From: Colivivens sp964452915
GTDB taxonomy: Bacteria; Bacteroidota; Bacteroidia; Bacteroidales; Bacteroidaceae
Reading direction: 5' to 3'
Assembly: GCA_964452915.1 (NCBI GenBank)
Contig: CAYVNW010000002.1
Coordinates: 62,001-126,000 of the forward strand
DNA: 64,000 nucleotides
Each line of letters begins with the position of its first letter. Positions within the stretch are counted from its first letter, which is position 1. The notes beneath the pieces are model-generated. The model was not told where the DNA came from, did no database searches, and saw only the letters and a list, made by a program, of their open reading frames with translations. Shown piece by piece: positions 1 through 8,255 of this stretch. Made by a program: the position numbers and the translations under genes.

Positions 1-46
1 GTATTTTTTTTGCCACATCTAATAGATACATATCAAAAAAAATTAT

Positions 47-55
47 TAAGTTTGC
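47..55 (+). promoter_or_regulatory. Candidate -7 box for glf
   Basis: TAAGTTTGC matches the Bacteroidota -7 consensus TAnnTTTG and lies 91 nt before the glf ATG. No TTG stands at the usual 19-20 nt upstream, and glf may instead be transcribed from genes left of the window. A short hairpin (CATAAT-ATC-ATTATG) sits in the presumed leader near 88-103. Confidence 0.35.
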
Positions 56-145
56 AATTGGTTATTACACTCTTTCTCCATGACATCATAATATCATTAT
101 GTATGTGGGGAAATAAACTTAACAGACCCAGAAATTAATGGATTC

Positions 146-1300
146 ATGAAGTATGATTATCTGATTGTCGGCTCTGGCATATTTGGGGCTACATTTGCTT
201 GCATCGCAAAACGAAAAGGGAAAAAGTGCCTTGTAATTGACAAACGCCCTGTGCTTGGAGGAAATGTGTATTGTGAAAAGATTGAAGGCATTAACGTACA
301 TAAATATGGAGCACACATTTTTCATACGTCAAACGAGACTGTATGGAAATTTGTCAATTCTATAGTTGACTTCAACAGGTATACAAACTGTCCGTTGGCA
401 AACTACAAAGATAAATTGTATAACTTGCCATTCAACATGAACACATTCTATGAGATGTGGGGAGTAAAAACCCCTGACGAAGTGAGAGAAAAGCTTTCGC
501 AACAAAGAAATGCCGCCATCATAGCATTAAACGGACGTGAACCACGGAATCTTGAGGAACAAGCTCTGACATTGGTAGGCCATGACATATTTAATATATT
601 AATTAAGGAATACACAGAGAAACAATGGGGACGCCCTTGCAGTGAGTTGCCGGCCTTCTTAATACGCCGTATACCATTACGGTTGGTTTTTGACAACAAC
701 TACTTCAACGATAAATACCAAGGGATTCCAATCGGCGGATACAACAGATTAATTGAAGGATTATTGTCCGGCATTGAATGTTACACCAACATAAATTTCT
801 TTGAGCACAAAACGGCAGGCAATAGCGCAATTGACAACGCTAATATTGACTCCTGGCAATCAATTGCGGAGAAACTTGTATATACAGGAGCCCTTGATGA
901 ATATTTCCACTATTCATTAGGACATTTGAATTGGAGATGTGTCGAATTCAAGACCCGAGTTGAAGAAACACCCAACTATCAAGGCAATGCTGTTATCAAT
1001 TATACCTCACACGACTACCCGTTCACCAGGATAATTGAACATAAGCATTTTGAAATGTTTGGCAACGATGTGTACCAATGTCCGAAGACGGTAATAAGCG
1101 AGGAATATCCTGTAGAATATAAGAACGGAATGGAACCTTACTATCCAATCAATGATGAGAAAAACAATAAGCTGGCAGAGCATTACAATAATCTTGCGCA
1201 CAAAGAAACAAACGTTATATTTGGTGGCAGGCTTGCGCAGTACAAATACTACGACATGGCACCAATAATTGAACAGATACTTAATATGGAAAAGATATGA
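146..1300 (+). CDS. glf: UDP-galactopyranose mutase
   Basis: 384 residues, the usual length for bacterial Glf. The flavoenzyme interconverts UDP-galactopyranose and UDP-galactofuranose, the donor for galactofuranose in surface polysaccharides. The N-terminus carries the FAD-binding GSGIFGA motif (residues 9-15), followed by family-typical segments such as VLGGNVYCE, KYGAHIFHT and EKQWGRP. The ATG directly precedes the first beta strand of the FAD fold, so the start is secure. Its last four bases overlap the next gene (ATGA), indicating translational coupling with a probable galactofuranosyltransferase; the pair looks like the end of a polysaccharide cluster that begins outside the window. Confidence 0.96.
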   Translation: MKYDYLIVGSGIFGATFACIAKRKGKKCLVIDKRPVLGGNVYCEKIEGINVHKYGAHIFHTSNETVWKFVNSIVDFNRYTNCPLANYKDKLYNLPFNMNTFYEMWGVKTPDEVREKLSQQRNAAIIALNGREPRNLEEQALTLVGHDIFNILIKEYTEKQWGRPCSELPAFLIRRIPLRLVFDNNYFNDKYQGIPIGGYNRLIEGLLSGIECYTNINFFEHKTAGNSAIDNANIDSWQSIAEKLVYTGALDEYFHYSLGHLNWRCVEFKTRVEETPNYQGNAVINYTSHDYPFTRIIEHKHFEMFGNDVYQCPKTVISEEYPVEYKNGMEPYYPINDEKNNKLAEHYNNLAHKETNVIFGGRLAQYKYYDMAPIIEQILNMEKI

Positions 1301-2316
1301 ACACATTATATTATATATCCATTGACTCTCCTAATGCCGCCAAACGGCATATAGATGAACTTGCAAACCGACTTGGTTTCAAAGATGTGGCAGTAAAAAC
1401 CGGTAAGGGGAAAATAGCCACTTTCTTCCGTAAAGTGTTTAGCATGATAAATCTCCTTTGCAAGATAGGCAAAGGAGACACAATACTTATACAATACCCT
1501 TTCAAGAAGTTTTATGTTATCCAATGTAATATAGCACATTTCAAAGGAGCCAAAGTAATTACTCTCATACACGACTTAGGAACATTCCGCAGAAGGAAAC
1601 TGACTGCAAAACAAGAAATAAAACGTTTGTCGCACTCTGATGTAATTATATGTCATAATAAAAACATGAACGATTGGCTTAAGAAGCATGGCTGTCAACA
1701 GCCATTAGTCAATCTTGAAATTTTCGACTACCTCTCTGTGGAACAACCTTCAGCCAATCAGACACAAACAAAAGACACAATATCATCAATTGTGTTTGCC
1801 GGCGGAATCAGCCGCAGAAAAAGTTCGTTCATATACAGTCTGGATCCGTATATAGACGGGTGTAAACTTGAACTGTATGGTTCCGGACTTGAGCCCGGTG
1901 CTGACAAACATTGGAAAAACATAGTCTATCATGGTTCAATAGCCTCAGATGAATTCATTCGTACAGTAGCCGTTGGTTGGGGATTGGTTTGGGATGGTGA
2001 ATCCATCGATGGCTGTACCGGAATGTGGGGCAGCTACCTTAAGATCAACAACCCGCATAAAACTTCATTTTATTTGCGGGCAGGCATACCGGTAATAGTT
2101 TGGAGCGGCTCGGCAATGGCACCATTTATTATAGAGAACAAGTTGGGAATATCAGTTGGCTCTCTTAGAGAACTGCCTGAGAGACTTCGTCATATCAAGC
2201 AGGAAGAGTATGAAACTCTTAAGCAAAATGCTAAAGATATGTCCGTCCGTTTGAACGACGGTTTTTACTTTAAGAAAGCCTTGAACAAGGCGATACGTTT
2301 ATTAGGTACTGCATAA
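1297..2316 (+). CDS. Galactofuranosyltransferase-like glycosyltransferase
   Basis: 339 residues, no signal peptide or membrane segment, so probably a cytoplasmic glycosyltransferase acting at the inner membrane face. The sequence (N-terminal SIDSPNAAKRHIDELANRLG, IHDLGTFRR, SDVIICHNKNMNDWL, then LELYGSGLEP, GLVWDGESIDGCTG and NNPHKTSFYLRAGIPVIVW) resembles GT-B enzymes of the WbbI/beta-1,6-galactofuranosyltransferase group. Coupling to glf by a 4-nt overlap fits use of UDP-galactofuranose as donor. Linkage and acceptor cannot be read from sequence. It is the last gene before a terminator-like structure. Confidence 0.8.
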   Translation: MNTLYYISIDSPNAAKRHIDELANRLGFKDVAVKTGKGKIATFFRKVFSMINLLCKIGKGDTILIQYPFKKFYVIQCNIAHFKGAKVITLIHDLGTFRRRKLTAKQEIKRLSHSDVIICHNKNMNDWLKKHGCQQPLVNLEIFDYLSVEQPSANQTQTKDTISSIVFAGGISRRKSSFIYSLDPYIDGCKLELYGSGLEPGADKHWKNIVYHGSIASDEFIRTVAVGWGLVWDGESIDGCTGMWGSYLKINNPHKTSFYLRAGIPVIVWSGSAMAPFIIENKLGISVGSLRELPERLRHIKQEEYETLKQNAKDMSVRLNDGFYFKKALNKAIRLLGTA

Positions 2317-2330
2317 CAAGTCAAAGAAGG

Positions 2331-2400
2331 GCTGTTTTTGCCGATTTTATTGCAGTGTCCGATAACATTCGTTGATTGTAATCAACAAAACAGCATTTTT
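2331..2400 (+). terminator. Nested inverted repeat, probable terminator of glf-GT operon
   Basis: GCTGTTTT (2331-2338) pairs with AAAACAGC (2387-2394), followed by ATTTTT. Inside lies a second perfect hairpin, GTTGAT-TGTA-ATCAAC (2371-2386). The structure starts 14 nt after the glycosyltransferase stop codon. Confidence 0.5.
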
Positions 2401-2445
2401 CGAATAAAATAGCTGTAAATGTTTTTCCATACCCGAGAAACAGCC

Positions 2446-2454
2446 TAACTTTGC
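2446..2454 (+). promoter_or_regulatory. -7 box upstream of the C-poor RNA
   Basis: TAACTTTGC, an exact match to TAnnTTTG. It lies more than 330 nt before argS, which has its own -7 box, and a hairpin followed by a T-run separates the two, so it most likely drives a separate short transcript. No TTG is seen at the usual -33 spacing. Confidence 0.6.
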
Positions 2455-2459
2455 ATCGT

Positions 2460-2680
2460 CAAAAAGAAAGAGACATTCTTGAGACACCAAAATAGATAGG
2501 TTTTAGAAAGATATAAAGGTTTATTGTTAATAAGGAATATCAATAGGTATTAAGTAAGGTAATTTTTTCAGTAAGTATTAGTTATTGGTAAAAGATTGTA
2601 AGAAAAAGGATTTGATTAGGTATTAATTTTAAGGTTAGTAATGATGAAGAGGCACTAGTGATAGTCCCTCTTTATTTTTT
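2460..2680 (+). ncRNA. Predicted small RNA of about 220 nt, C-depleted
   Basis: This stretch has no plausible reading frame. It runs from a good -7 box (2446-2454) to a hairpin (AAGAGG and ACTA paired with TAGT and CCTCTT, 2647-2672) followed by a T-run to 2680. The transcript would contain G but hardly any C: none between 2570 and 2652 (83 nt) and two in 2521-2640. The decamer TAGGTATTAA occurs twice (2544-2553, 2617-2626) among variants such as AAGTAAGGTAA and AAGGTTAG. Such an RNA would stay mostly single-stranded, as expected for a protein-binding or base-pairing sRNA. It could belong to a known Bacteroidales RNA family (6S-like or Bacteroidales-1 RNAs are also bounded this way), which I cannot test here. 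Confidence 0.55.
2647..2680 (+). terminator. Rho-independent terminator of the predicted sRNA
   Basis: Stem AAGAGG-C-ACTA / TAGT-C-CCTCTT with a GTGA loop and one C-C mismatch, followed by TTATTTTTT. It ends about 75 nt before the argS promoter. Confidence 0.7.
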
Positions 2681-2754
2681 CTGTTTATACTTAATAAACC
2701 GGTTCATATTAAGTAATAACTTGCGAATAATTATTACATAAACGTTTTTTTTCG

Positions 2755-2763
2755 TACCTTTGC
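2755..2763 (+). promoter_or_regulatory. -7 box of argS
   Basis: TACCTTTGC, an exact consensus match, 25 nt before the argS ATG at 2789. This implies a leader of roughly 20 nt. Confidence 0.75.
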
Positions 2764-2788
2764 AAAACAGAAACAATCAAACACATTG

Positions 2789-4612
2789 ATGATGAGTACA
2801 GAACAAGTGATACAAAACGCTGTGGTGAATTACATGAAGACTCACTACGGTACAGAAGTCGACATGAAACTGATTCAAATTCAGCAAACAAGAAGCGAAT
2901 TTGAAGGCCAGTTCACCATTGTTGTATTCCCTCTTTTAAAGATCACCAAGAAGAGCCCCGAACAAACAGCACAAGAGATCGGAGAATTCCTAACAGAGAA
3001 CATACCAGACACTGTTTCGAAATACAATGTTGTGAAAGGATACCTCAATCTTGTAATCTCAAGCCGGCAATGGATTAATGTGCTTAATCATATTGTATCT
3101 GAAAAAAAATTCGGTTTTACTGAAGTTACAGACAGCTCTCCATTGGTTATGATTGAGTATTCATCACCAAATACAAACAAACCCCTTCATTTAGGCCATG
3201 TTCGCAACAACCTGCTTGGAAGTTCTTTGGCACGTATTATTGAGGCCAACGGCAACAAGGTGGTCAAAACAAACATCGTAAACGACCGTGGCATACATAT
3301 ATGCAAGTCTATGCTGGCATGGCTAAAATATGGAAACGGAGAGACCCCCGAATCATCAGGGAAGAAAGGAGATCACCTTGTAGGTGATTATTATGTGGCA
3401 TTTGAACAGCATTACAAAGCAGAACGAAATGAGCTTGCAGCCAAATACATGTCAGAAGGTATGAGCGAGGAAGAAGCATCAGAAAAGGCTAAACAAGAAG
3501 CCCCTCTCATAAAGGAAGCTCACGAAATGCTCGTTAAATGGGAACATAACGATCCGGAAGTACGGGCCCTATGGAAAAAGATGAACTCATGGGTATATGC
3601 CGGCTTTGATGAAACATACAAGGCTCTCGGTGTTAGCTTCGATAAGATATATTATGAGTCCGAGACCTATCTTGAAGGTAAAAAAGTAGTGTTAGAAGGT
3701 CTGGATAAGGGATTGTTTTATCGCCGGCCTGACAATTCTGTATGGGCAGACCTTACAAAAGACGGACTTGACGAGAAACTTCTTCTACGAAGTGATGGTA
3801 CATCGGTTTATATGACACAAGACATTGGTACGGCAAAACAACGTTTCCAGGATTATCCTATAGATAAAATGATATATGTGGTAGGTAACGAGCAAAACTA
3901 CCATTTCCAAGTATTGTCGATATTACTTGACAAGTTAGGGTTCAAATGGGGTAAGGATCTTGTGCACTTCTCGTATGGTATGGTTGAACTTCCGAACGGC
4001 AAAATGAAGAGCCGTGAAGGTACAGTTGTGGATGCCGACGACTTGATAGAGAAGATGGTGAATGACGCATATCAAATGTCGAAGGACATGGGCAAAAACA
4101 CAGATATCAGCGATGATGAGATACACGAAATTGCCCGACAAGTAGGCTTAGGAGCATTGAAGTATTTTATACTCAAAGTTGATGCCCGCAAGAATATGCT
4201 GTTCAATCCGGCAGAAAGTATTGATTTTAATGGGAACACAGGGCCATTCATCCAATACACGTATGCCCGTATTTCGTCGATTATGCGTAAGGCTGCAGAC
4301 GCAGGAATTACAGTACCAAACGAATTCACTGCAGATGTTCAAATAAACGACAAAGAAATCAGTTTGATACAGGGACTGAACAACTTTGCAGCGACAGTAA
4401 GTGAAGCCGGGAAGAAATACAGTCCGTCGAGTATTGCGAATTATTGCTATGAATTGACAAAAGAATACAATCAGTTCTACCATGATTTCAGTATTCTAAA
4501 AGAGGAAGACGAACAAAAGAAAATGTTCCGCCTTATACTGTCGAAAGCCGTCGCACAAATAATCAAAGAAGGCATGGGGCTGCTTGGCATTGAAATGCCG
4601 GAACGAATGTAA
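2789..4612 (+). CDS. argS: Arginyl-tRNA synthetase
   Basis: 607 residues from the ATG at 2789 (a TTG at 2786 is in frame but less likely, and another ATG follows at 2792). Class I aminoacyl-tRNA synthetase charging tRNA-Arg in the cytoplasm. The HIGH-type signature is HLGH at residues 134-137 and the KMSKS-like loop is KMKSR at 405-409; the N-terminal Arg-tRNA additional domain and the C-terminal DALR anticodon domain (region around NYCYELTKEYNQFYHD) are both present. The next gene starts one base after the stop, so RNase H is probably co-transcribed. Confidence 0.98.
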   Translation: MMSTEQVIQNAVVNYMKTHYGTEVDMKLIQIQQTRSEFEGQFTIVVFPLLKITKKSPEQTAQEIGEFLTENIPDTVSKYNVVKGYLNLVISSRQWINVLNHIVSEKKFGFTEVTDSSPLVMIEYSSPNTNKPLHLGHVRNNLLGSSLARIIEANGNKVVKTNIVNDRGIHICKSMLAWLKYGNGETPESSGKKGDHLVGDYYVAFEQHYKAERNELAAKYMSEGMSEEEASEKAKQEAPLIKEAHEMLVKWEHNDPEVRALWKKMNSWVYAGFDETYKALGVSFDKIYYESETYLEGKKVVLEGLDKGLFYRRPDNSVWADLTKDGLDEKLLLRSDGTSVYMTQDIGTAKQRFQDYPIDKMIYVVGNEQNYHFQVLSILLDKLGFKWGKDLVHFSYGMVELPNGKMKSREGTVVDADDLIEKMVNDAYQMSKDMGKNTDISDDEIHEIARQVGLGALKYFILKVDARKNMLFNPAESIDFNGNTGPFIQYTYARISSIMRKAADAGITVPNEFTADVQINDKEISLIQGLNNFAATVSEAGKKYSPSSIANYCYELTKEYNQFYHDFSILKEEDEQKKMFRLILSKAVAQIIKEGMGLLGIEMPERM

Positions 4613-4613
4613 A

Positions 4614-5036
4614 ATGGCACATATGAGCGAGAGACCGATTGGAGAGGCATTATGTGTGGATGCAGCGTGTAGCGGTAATCCGGGGAAGATGGAATATCGC
4701 GGAATACATTTGCCTTCGGGCAAACAGATATTTCATTATGGTCCGGTGTACGGCACAAACAATATTGGAGAATTTCTCGCTATAGTTCATGCATTGGCTC
4801 TGCTGAAGCAGAAAGGCTCTGCAATACCCGTGTATTCGGACAGCTATACAGCACGCTTGTGGGTCCAGAAGAAGAAATGCAAAACTCAATTAGAAAGAAA
4901 CGCCAAGACAGAGACATTATATAAAATAATAGAAAGAGCCGAAAACTGGTTACGTAATAATTCATATCCTAACGAAGTTGTAAAGTGGAACACAACAGAA
5001 TGGGGCGAGATTCCGGCAGATTTCGGAAGAAAGTAG
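4614..5036 (+). CDS. Ribonuclease H domain protein
   Basis: 140 residues from the ATG one base after the argS stop; an upstream ATG inside argS (4584) is possible but would add only non-conserved residues. RNase H fold cleaving RNA in RNA-DNA hybrids. The four acidic catalytic residues are visible: Asp16 (CVDAACSGNPG), Glu53 (TNNIGEFLAI), Asp76 (YSDSYTA) and Asp136 (IPADFGRK). The protein consists of the RNase H domain alone, without the N-terminal hybrid-binding domain of many Bacteroidales RNases H. It probably takes part in primer or R-loop removal. Confidence 0.88.
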   Translation: MAHMSERPIGEALCVDAACSGNPGKMEYRGIHLPSGKQIFHYGPVYGTNNIGEFLAIVHALALLKQKGSAIPVYSDSYTARLWVQKKKCKTQLERNAKTETLYKIIERAENWLRNNSYPNEVVKWNTTEWGEIPADFGRK

Positions 5037-5045
5037 CAGACGATA

Positions 5046-6899
5046 ATGAGAGAATTCTTTAAGTTGATGGGACCGTATTTCCGTCCCTACAAAGGTTACA
5101 TAGTGGGAACGTTCATGTTTAATATCATTACCGCGATATTCAACGTGGTATCGTTTACCTTATTAGTGCCAATACTAAAGATTCTTTTCAACATAGAAGA
5201 CAAGGTATACACATATCAGCCTTTTGTGTTAGCAGGAAACTTGAAGCAAAGTATAGACCAATTTATAGACATTGCACAAAATAATGGATACTACTATAGT
5301 CAGCAACTCATAGCCGAATACGGACGGGCCACAACACTACTGATTCTCGGTCTTATTCTCGGTCTGCTTACATTGCTCAAAACAAGCGCATATTTTGGTG
5401 GCTCCGCATGCCTTATGCCAATAAAGACGGGTATAGTACGTGATATAAGAGCCAAACTTTACAAGAAAATACTGCATCTGCCCCTGTCATTCTTTACCGA
5501 GGAAAGGAAAGGGGATATTCTGGCACGAATCAGCACAGATGTCAATGAGGTTGATTCTTCCATCGGAAGTTCATTAGATATGGTTATAAAGAATCCTATT
5601 TTCATCCTTGTATACCTCGGGACACTATGTGCGCTTAGCTGGCAACTCACTATATTCGTACTGCTTGTAGTACCATTCCTTGCAATCGGCATAGGAAGAA
5701 TCGGGAAAAAACTTAAGAGCAAATCATTGTTGGCACAAGCAAGATGGAGTGACGGACTAAGTATTATAGAAGAAACACTGGGCGGTTTACGGATTATAAA
5801 GGCATTCATTGCTGAGAAAAAGATGGAGGACAAATTTGTAGCTGTCAACAATGAGTACCGGAAGATTTCGATGAGAGTGTCGATAAGGCAGTCCGCAGCA
5901 CATCCCGTAAGTGAATTTTTGGGAACACTAATGATTGTAATTGTGTTATGGTTCGGAGGCTATTTGATCTTTTCCGGCAACTCTCCAATAGACGCAAGTG
6001 CTTTCATTTATTATCTTGTCATACTTTATACAACGCTTCAGCCGGTAAAGGACCTGTCAAAAGCCGGCTACACCATACAAAAAGGCATGGCGTCCATGGA
6101 ACGTATCAACAAGATACTTAAAGCGGAAAACAACATCAAGGAAAAAGAAAACGCCATAAAGATTAGCGGACTCAACAAGTCTATCGAGCTGAAACAAGTT
6201 TGCTTCTCATATAATGAAGGGCATGAAATCCTACATAATATTAATATAGAAATACCTAAGGGGCAGACAATAGCCATTGTAGGGCAATCAGGCTCGGGCA
6301 AATCAACACTTGTTGATTTGATTCCAAGATACCATGACATTTTATCGGGCCAAATACTTATTGACGGTACAGATATACGCGATATGTCTATACAATCCCT
6401 ACGAAGTATCATTGGTAATGTCAATCAAGAAGCGATCTTGTTTAATGATACCATATTCAATAATATTGCCTTTGGAGTGGAGAACGCTACGCAAAAAGAA
6501 GTAGAGGATGCCGCACGCATAGCAAACGCACACGATTTCATCATGGATATGGAAAATGGTTATCAGACTAATATAGGAGACAGAGGTTGCAGGCTGTCCG
6601 GAGGACAACGGCAGCGGATTTCCATTGCGCGGGCCATACTGAAGAATCCACCGATACTTATACTCGACGAAGCCACATCAGCACTCGACACGGAATCAGA
6701 AAAACTTGTTCAAGAGGCTTTGGAAAACTTGATGAAATCAAGGACTACAATTGCAATAGCACACCGACTGTCAACAATTAAGAATTCAAAACGTATATTC
6801 GTACTACATGAAGGCCGGATTGTTGAGCAGGGAACTCATGATGAACTTATCGCAATTAACGGATACTACAAACGGCTGAACGACATGCAGCAACTCTGA
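5046..6899 (+). CDS. MsbA-like ABC exporter (permease-ATPase half-transporter)
   Basis: 617 residues: an N-terminal membrane domain with about six segments (to roughly residue 350) fused to an ATPase domain. Walker A GQSGSGKST starts at residue 413, the signature LSGGQRQR at 517, and Walker B ILILDEATSALD has Asp541 and Glu542. This is the homodimeric lipid or drug exporter architecture; in Bacteroidota such genes are often annotated as MsbA, the lipid A flippase, but the substrate cannot be read directly. The membrane domain carries an unusual hydrophilic stretch after the first helix (residues about 50-95). It starts 9 nt after the RNase H gene, likely one operon with argS. Confidence 0.92.
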   Translation: MREFFKLMGPYFRPYKGYIVGTFMFNIITAIFNVVSFTLLVPILKILFNIEDKVYTYQPFVLAGNLKQSIDQFIDIAQNNGYYYSQQLIAEYGRATTLLILGLILGLLTLLKTSAYFGGSACLMPIKTGIVRDIRAKLYKKILHLPLSFFTEERKGDILARISTDVNEVDSSIGSSLDMVIKNPIFILVYLGTLCALSWQLTIFVLLVVPFLAIGIGRIGKKLKSKSLLAQARWSDGLSIIEETLGGLRIIKAFIAEKKMEDKFVAVNNEYRKISMRVSIRQSAAHPVSEFLGTLMIVIVLWFGGYLIFSGNSPIDASAFIYYLVILYTTLQPVKDLSKAGYTIQKGMASMERINKILKAENNIKEKENAIKISGLNKSIELKQVCFSYNEGHEILHNINIEIPKGQTIAIVGQSGSGKSTLVDLIPRYHDILSGQILIDGTDIRDMSIQSLRSIIGNVNQEAILFNDTIFNNIAFGVENATQKEVEDAARIANAHDFIMDMENGYQTNIGDRGCRLSGGQRQRISIARAILKNPPILILDEATSALDTESEKLVQEALENLMKSRTTIAIAHRLSTIKNSKRIFVLHEGRIVEQGTHDELIAINGYYKRLNDMQQL

Positions 6900-6939
6900 T
6901 AAAGCAATCAATTATCTTTTTATAATATAATACCAGTAC

Positions 6940-7578
6940 ATGAAAAGGTCGTTTTTTATTATATTATTGACAATCAACAGCATCGTATCGTTTGCTCAAG
7001 ATTACATCCGAATTCATCATAAGGATGGGAATCATTCAGATATGCCTGTAAATATGATTGACAGTATCACATTCGTCAGTGAAAATGAGGCTAAGTCAGA
7101 TAACGGTGAGTTGGCCGGCAGTTGGCTTTGGGATGACACAATAGCAGGATATTATGAGTTACTGACTTTTAATAGCGATCATACCTATATCGGGTATGAC
7201 AACTATTTTATATACGGCTTTGATACTACCACATATGGATTTTACCTGCGTCATAATGCCCTTATTACACTGCAATCAAACGGATTCGGTTACAGGCGTA
7301 AATACACGTGGTTTATCATGGGGGTATCTGACGAGGCGTTTGAAGTCATGACAAATACCGGCAGTTTCGTATATTATAAGCTTCAGCCGGAATGCATTAC
7401 CTTATCAGTAGGTGAATCCCTGGAATGTCACGATAAAGACCGTTTTATTTTTGCGGATGGCGTTACCGCTGCCATCGTAAACAACGCATTGCAAGGACTC
7501 AGCAAAGGGACGACATATATCGAAAAATATGTCGCGACAAAAGATGCCATAGTTGCTTACAAAGTAGTAGTTGAGTAA
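6940..7578 (+). CDS. Secreted hypothetical protein, lipocalin-like
   Basis: 212 residues with a Sec signal peptide (cut probably after SFAQ, residue 20). The first mature residues, DYIRIHHKDG through NMIDSITF, match an N-terminal strand motif common on secreted Prevotella and Bacteroides proteins. The middle (GSWLWDD, ELLTFNSDHTYIGYDNYF, YTWFIMG) has the alternating beta pattern of small lipocalin-like domains. No catalytic motif is recognisable and no function is assigned. It stands 40 nt after the exporter and ends at a terminator shared with the convergent FKBP gene; the preceding TATCTTTT is only a weak -7 box. Confidence 0.8.
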   Translation: MKRSFFIILLTINSIVSFAQDYIRIHHKDGNHSDMPVNMIDSITFVSENEAKSDNGELAGSWLWDDTIAGYYELLTFNSDHTYIGYDNYFIYGFDTTTYGFYLRHNALITLQSNGFGYRRKYTWFIMGVSDEAFEVMTNTGSFVYYKLQPECITLSVGESLECHDKDRFIFADGVTAAIVNNALQGLSKGTTYIEKYVATKDAIVAYKVVVE

Positions 7579-7581
7579 TTA

Positions 7582-7621
7582 AACCCAATTCTGCCGTTAG
7601 CGTTATGGTGATAATTGGGTT
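7582..7621. terminator. Convergent terminator between secreted protein and FKBP gene
   Basis: AACCCAATT (7582-7590) and AATTGGGTT (7613-7621) form a 9-bp stem that can act on both strands. Its right arm overlaps the stop codon of the leftward FKBP gene. Confidence 0.6.
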
Positions 7622-8255
7622 AATGCCAGCCGGTGTCGGTATCAAGCTTATAGCGATAGATCCGCGCCAGTTTAATGTCAAATATCAGTGTAGAATACGC
7701 TGGTATAGAAGCGGATGTGTATTCAGACTTGCCATACCCTAAATAATAAGGTACATATACGATCCAGCGGTCGCCTTCATGCATGTGCATTAATGCAGTA
7801 CTGAAGCCTGTTATATTGCTGCTCACACATAAAATAGTTGGCACATCTGTAGCCTCATTAAGGATGTTTCCGCTATAGCTCTTACCAAAATTGTAGCCTG
7901 TTGGATGTTGGGAAGTTGGAATTAATCGTCCGGAATAGTGCACACGTACAGAATCAGAATACATTGGAGAAACAGTTCCTGAACCCGTCTCAATCTTCTG
8001 AACATAAACAAAATACTCGGGATGGTTCGAATACAGCGCCGAAGAATCACCTACGGTAAACGACTTTAGTATTTCCCATGTTCCATCTGCATTGACCGAG
8101 GCGACATTGGCGATGGAGTCTATAAAATGCTCGTTGCGTGCTTTCCAATTGTCATACTCGTCAACCTCATCCTTCTCGCTGCACGAAGTCAATGCGCATA
8201 CAGCGAGAAGCGAAGTTAGAATAATATAGGTAAAATGCGACTTAGCTGCTTTCAT
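7620..8255 (-). CDS. FKBP-type peptidyl-prolyl isomerase, lipoprotein
   Basis: 211 residues. A lipoprotein signal (hydrophobic run, lipobox LTSC with Cys25) places it on a periplasm-facing membrane. The C-terminal half carries FKBP elements: DSVRVHYSGRLIPT, a long insert, MHEGDRWIVYVPYYLGYG and PAYSTLIFDIKLARI. It should catalyse proline cis-trans isomerisation during folding of exported proteins. Several of the usual hydrophobic active-site positions differ, so catalytic strength is uncertain. It overlaps the end of glyS by 4 nt (ATGA), so it is translationally coupled to the upstream synthetase gene. Confidence 0.9.
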   Translation of the reverse strand: MKAAKSHFTYIILTSLLAVCALTSCSEKDEVDEYDNWKARNEHFIDSIANVASVNADGTWEILKSFTVGDSSALYSNHPEYFVYVQKIETGSGTVSPMYSDSVRVHYSGRLIPTSQHPTGYNFGKSYSGNILNEATDVPTILCVSSNITGFSTALMHMHEGDRWIVYVPYYLGYGKSEYTSASIPAYSTLIFDIKLARIYRYKLDTDTGWH

